Source: Marivirga lumbricoides
GTDB taxonomy: Bacteria > Bacteroidota > Bacteroidia > Cytophagales > Cyclobacteriaceae
Assembly (NCBI RefSeq): GCF_014636295.1
Contig: NZ_BMEC01000003.1
Location: 124,001 to 188,000, forward strand
Direction of reading: 5' to 3'
DNA: 64,000 bases
The notes beneath the pieces are model-generated. The model saw nothing but the letters and a program-made list of their open reading frames with translations. It was not told the DNA's origin and made no database searches. Position numbers and translations under genes: made by a program. Shown piece by piece: positions 62,024-64,000 of this stretch; the first letter of the stretch is position 1; every line of letters begins with the position of its first letter.

Positions 62024-63049
62024 TTGATATTCCTTAAGGATACTTACAAACTTTTTAGCAATTTCTACTTCATTATATTTTTCTGTAATCAGTCTAAAGC
62101 TATTCTCACCTATCTTTTTTCTCTTGTTATCATCGCTTTTTAAGGCTAGTATCTTTTCAGCAATATTAGATGGTTCAATAGTACTTAATACAATATTCTC
62201 ATTATCAGTAAATAACTCGCTTATGCCTTCTGAACTCTTAGTAATTATACATTTACCTATAGATGCGTAGTGGTAAATTTTATTAGGAATAACATAATCC
62301 GCCTTTTTTGAATCACCGAAAATGCCCAGACAAATATCAAATTGATTAATAAGAACACTTAGTGCATTGTACTCAACAGATCCTAAAAAGCGAATATTTG
62401 TAAGACCCCACTTTTTAGCCAAACTTTCAGCCTTTTTGAAATCATAGCCATCTCCAATAATTTGAAACTCCACATCTTTGCGATCTTTTAAAATATTGGC
62501 TGTTTCAATAATTTTATCGGTACCTTGTAGGGGGACAAAGCTTCCGTAAAAACCTACTACAAATGGTTGAGATGAGTCTTTTTTATATTCGCTAATGTTA
62601 AATTTAGAAGTGTCAACACCAATATGCAAAGCAGCAATTTTTTCTTCCGGAATGTTAAACTTTCTCGAGAAGTAGATTTTATGTTGCTCAGTATCTGAAA
62701 GTAAAATATCAGCTTTGCAGAATGGTATTTTATCCAGCAGGTATTTAAATGGAAGCTTCCAAAAATGGCCATAGTCGTCTTTGGTTAAATATTTTGAAAT
62801 AAGAGGATCAAAAACCAGTGGTTTGGACGCTATTTTCCTGATAAATGAAACATCTCTATGTCGGAATGGGGGGATATAAATGAAATCTACTTTCTTCTCT
62901 AATTCGAGAAACTTCTCTTTATTAAATTTTTTACGATTGATGATAGGATAAAATAGTAGTTCTACATTATCTAATTTTTTCAATCCTTCAGTTAATACTT
63001 TTACTCTATTGTACTGAAAGTCTGATTTTCCTGTAAATAAAATCTTCAT
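62009..63049 (-). CDS. glycosyltransferase family 4-like protein
   Basis: A 346-residue GT-B glycosyltransferase. The N-terminal domain (about 1-160) is less conserved; the C-terminal domain has FVVGFYGSFVPLQGTDKII and IIGDGYDF, then FLGSVEYNALS and the donor-binding region with PNKIYHYASIGKCII, where the usual E-x7-E motif is weakened. It probably adds a sugar to a surface polysaccharide or LPS intermediate. It is divergent from the partial GT2 gene at the right edge, with 226 bases between, so both may belong to one polysaccharide locus. Confidence 0.82.
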   Translation of the reverse strand: MKILFTGKSDFQYNRVKVLTEGLKKLDNVELLFYPIINRKKFNKEKFLELEKKVDFIYIPPFRHRDVSFIRKIASKPLVFDPLISKYLTKDDYGHFWKLPFKYLLDKIPFCKADILLSDTEQHKIYFSRKFNIPEEKIAALHIGVDTSKFNISEYKKDSSQPFVVGFYGSFVPLQGTDKIIETANILKDRKDVEFQIIGDGYDFKKAESLAKKWGLTNIRFLGSVEYNALSVLINQFDICLGIFGDSKKADYVIPNKIYHYASIGKCIITKSSEGISELFTDNENIVLSTIEPSNIAEKILALKSDDNKRKKIGENSFRLITEKYNEVEIAKKFVSILKEYQKSHS

Positions 63050-63133
63050 AATTGGTGATTATGCGAAGAACAATTAAATTAAATAAGTTACTGACTCCAA
63101 TGACCAACCTATGCTTCATAGTAGATTAATCTT

Positions 63134-63164
63134 TTGAAATATCAAATGTAATATGGTAATTTTG
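63134..63164 (+). promoter_or_regulatory. candidate -33/-7 promoter for the right-edge glycosyltransferase
   Basis: TTG at 63134-63136 and TAATTTTG at 63157-63164, separated by 20 bases, fit the Bacteroidetes -33/-7 promoter plan with both elements present. The GT2 start codon lies about 110 bases downstream. Confidence 0.5.
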
Positions 63165-63275
63165 ATTCTGTTCTATTTTTAAAATAACATTAAGTTTTAA
63201 TAGAGTTAGAATGTGTGCTTAACATTTACGAGGTAAAAAAGCAAATCAAATTTTGTCTCACTTGAATAATTCAGC

Positions 63276-64000
63276 TTGAAAGTAAAATTATCAGTTGTAA
63301 TAATCACCTTTAATGAAGAGGTTAATATCAGAAGATGTTTGTCATCGGTTATGGACATTGCCGATGAAATTGTTGTGGTAGATTCGTTTTCCACAGATGC
63401 CACTTCTCAAATATGTGCTGAATTTAATTGCAAATTTATTCAACATCCGTTTGAAGGCCATATCCAGCAGAAAAATTATGCTTTGGATCAAGCCTTACAC
63501 CCTCATGTATTATCTCTTGATGCGGATGAAGCGCTTTCTCCGGAATTAAAAGAGTCGATTCAAAGTATTAAGAATGATTGGGAGTATGATGCTTACTATT
63601 TCAACAGGTTGTCTTCCTACTGTGGGCAATTTATCAGGTATGGCAGTTGGTATCCTGATAAAAAAGTAAGGCTTTTTAATAAAAATTTTGGAAGTTGGGG
63701 AGGAGTTAACCCTCACGATAAAGTGGTTCTGTCAACAGAAAAGGTACATTTCTTAAAAGGTGATTTGTTGCATTATACCTATAATACAATTTCAGAACAT
63801 GGATCGCAAATCAATTATTTCTCCAGTATAGCAGCAAAAGCAGCATACGAATCCGGAAAAAGGTTTAGCATATTGAAACTTATATCGAAACCACTGTGGC
63901 GTTTTTTTCGGGATTATTTTTTAAAGAGAGGCTTTATGGCCGGGTACAGGGGCTTAACTATTTGTTTCCTTTCTGCCGCAGAAACGTATTTGAAAATTAT
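63276..64000 (+). CDS. glycosyltransferase family 2 (WaaE/KdtX-like), 3' end missing
   Basis: An open frame from TTG at 63276 runs off the window after 241 codons. LSVVIITFNEEVNI and IADEIVVVDSFSTD are the GT2 nucleotide-sugar motifs, LSLDADEAL gives the DxD-type metal site, and YFNRLSSYCGQFIRYG with YPDKKVRLFNK is the WaaE/KdtX pattern of LPS core glucosyltransferases. A stop codon lies two codons upstream of the TTG and no ATG occurs before the essential NEE block, so TTG is the likely start. The sugar is not predictable. The 3' end is beyond the window. Confidence 0.85.
   Translation, partial: MKVKLSVVIITFNEEVNIRRCLSSVMDIADEIVVVDSFSTDATSQICAEFNCKFIQHPFEGHIQQKNYALDQALHPHVLSLDADEALSPELKESIQSIKNDWEYDAYYFNRLSSYCGQFIRYGSWYPDKKVRLFNKNFGSWGGVNPHDKVVLSTEKVHFLKGDLLHYTYNTISEHGSQINYFSSIAAKAAYESGKRFSILKLISKPLWRFFRDYFLKRGFMAGYRGLTICFLSAAETYLKI

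Overview
The window comes from a low-GC member of the Bacteroidota, most likely of the order Cytophagales. The evidence is internal: type IX secretion (T9SS) sorting domains on secreted proteins, a TonB-dependent receptor paired with a DUF4249 lipoprotein, an ECF sigma/anti-sigma pair, bacillithiol synthesis (BshA), a MutL without its endonuclease motifs, and many start-proximal matches to the Bacteroidetes -7 promoter element TAnnTTTG. The genus cannot be named from this sequence. I saw no rRNA, tRNA, CRISPR array, insertion sequence or prophage, so this looks like ordinary chromosome with a few poorly understood accessory operons.

Layout. Positions 1-6033 are a minus-strand run: the start of an NRDE-family protein, an SDR-type oxidoreductase, a fatty acid hydroxylase, bshA, and a large GH3/beta-lactamase fusion. 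Positions 6470-10395 run forward: a small membrane protein, mutL and two rhomboid proteases. Positions 10446-15871 run backward: a T9SS cargo protein, anti-sigma and sigma factors, lpdA and a multi-pass membrane protein. Positions 15914-25622 run forward: fabG, a VWA membrane protein, an M23 peptidase, a patatin/BamA-like protein and two OmpA-family proteins. An AraC regulator (25690-26562, minus) is divergent from a small two-repeat secreted protein. Then come an NSS-type Na+ symporter with a 36-residue MetS-like partner (27594-29206), and a minus-strand block of DUF1543, RmlD-like, cyclophilin, hemC and a RimB-like protease (29256-33068).

Positions 33296-43068 hold an LpxH-like hydrolase, a free-standing sorting-domain-like protein, an FKBP, an NtrC/NtrB-like two-component pair followed by an acyl carrier protein, the TonB receptor with DUF4249, and a second LpxH-like phosphoesterase. 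The latter is followed by a gene with kinase-like motifs. A DUF3857 protein, a YjjG nucleotidase, an ArsR regulator, a CarboxypepD_reg-like protein and a sensor kinase with a solute-binding domain follow. Positions 50304-55784 are a tight four-gene minus-strand operon (DUF1800, DUF1501, PorT-like barrel, propeller lipoprotein). The right end carries housekeeping genes (ftsH, rsfS, birA, ahcY) and the start of a glycosyltransferase locus that leaves the window.

How the genes fit together. Much of the window serves the cell envelope: lipid A (two LpxH-like enzymes), fatty acids (fabG, acp, fatty acid hydroxylase), peptidoglycan turnover (GH3 fusion, M23), outer-membrane anchoring (OmpA proteins), surface polysaccharide (glycosyltransferases) and secretion (T9SS cargo). 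The most interesting unexplained unit is the DUF1800-DUF1501 operon, where the DUF1501 protein appears to carry both a Tat-type signal and a T9SS sorting domain while the DUF1800 protein shows no signal of its own. Second is the kinase-motif gene beside the LpxH-like phosphoesterase.
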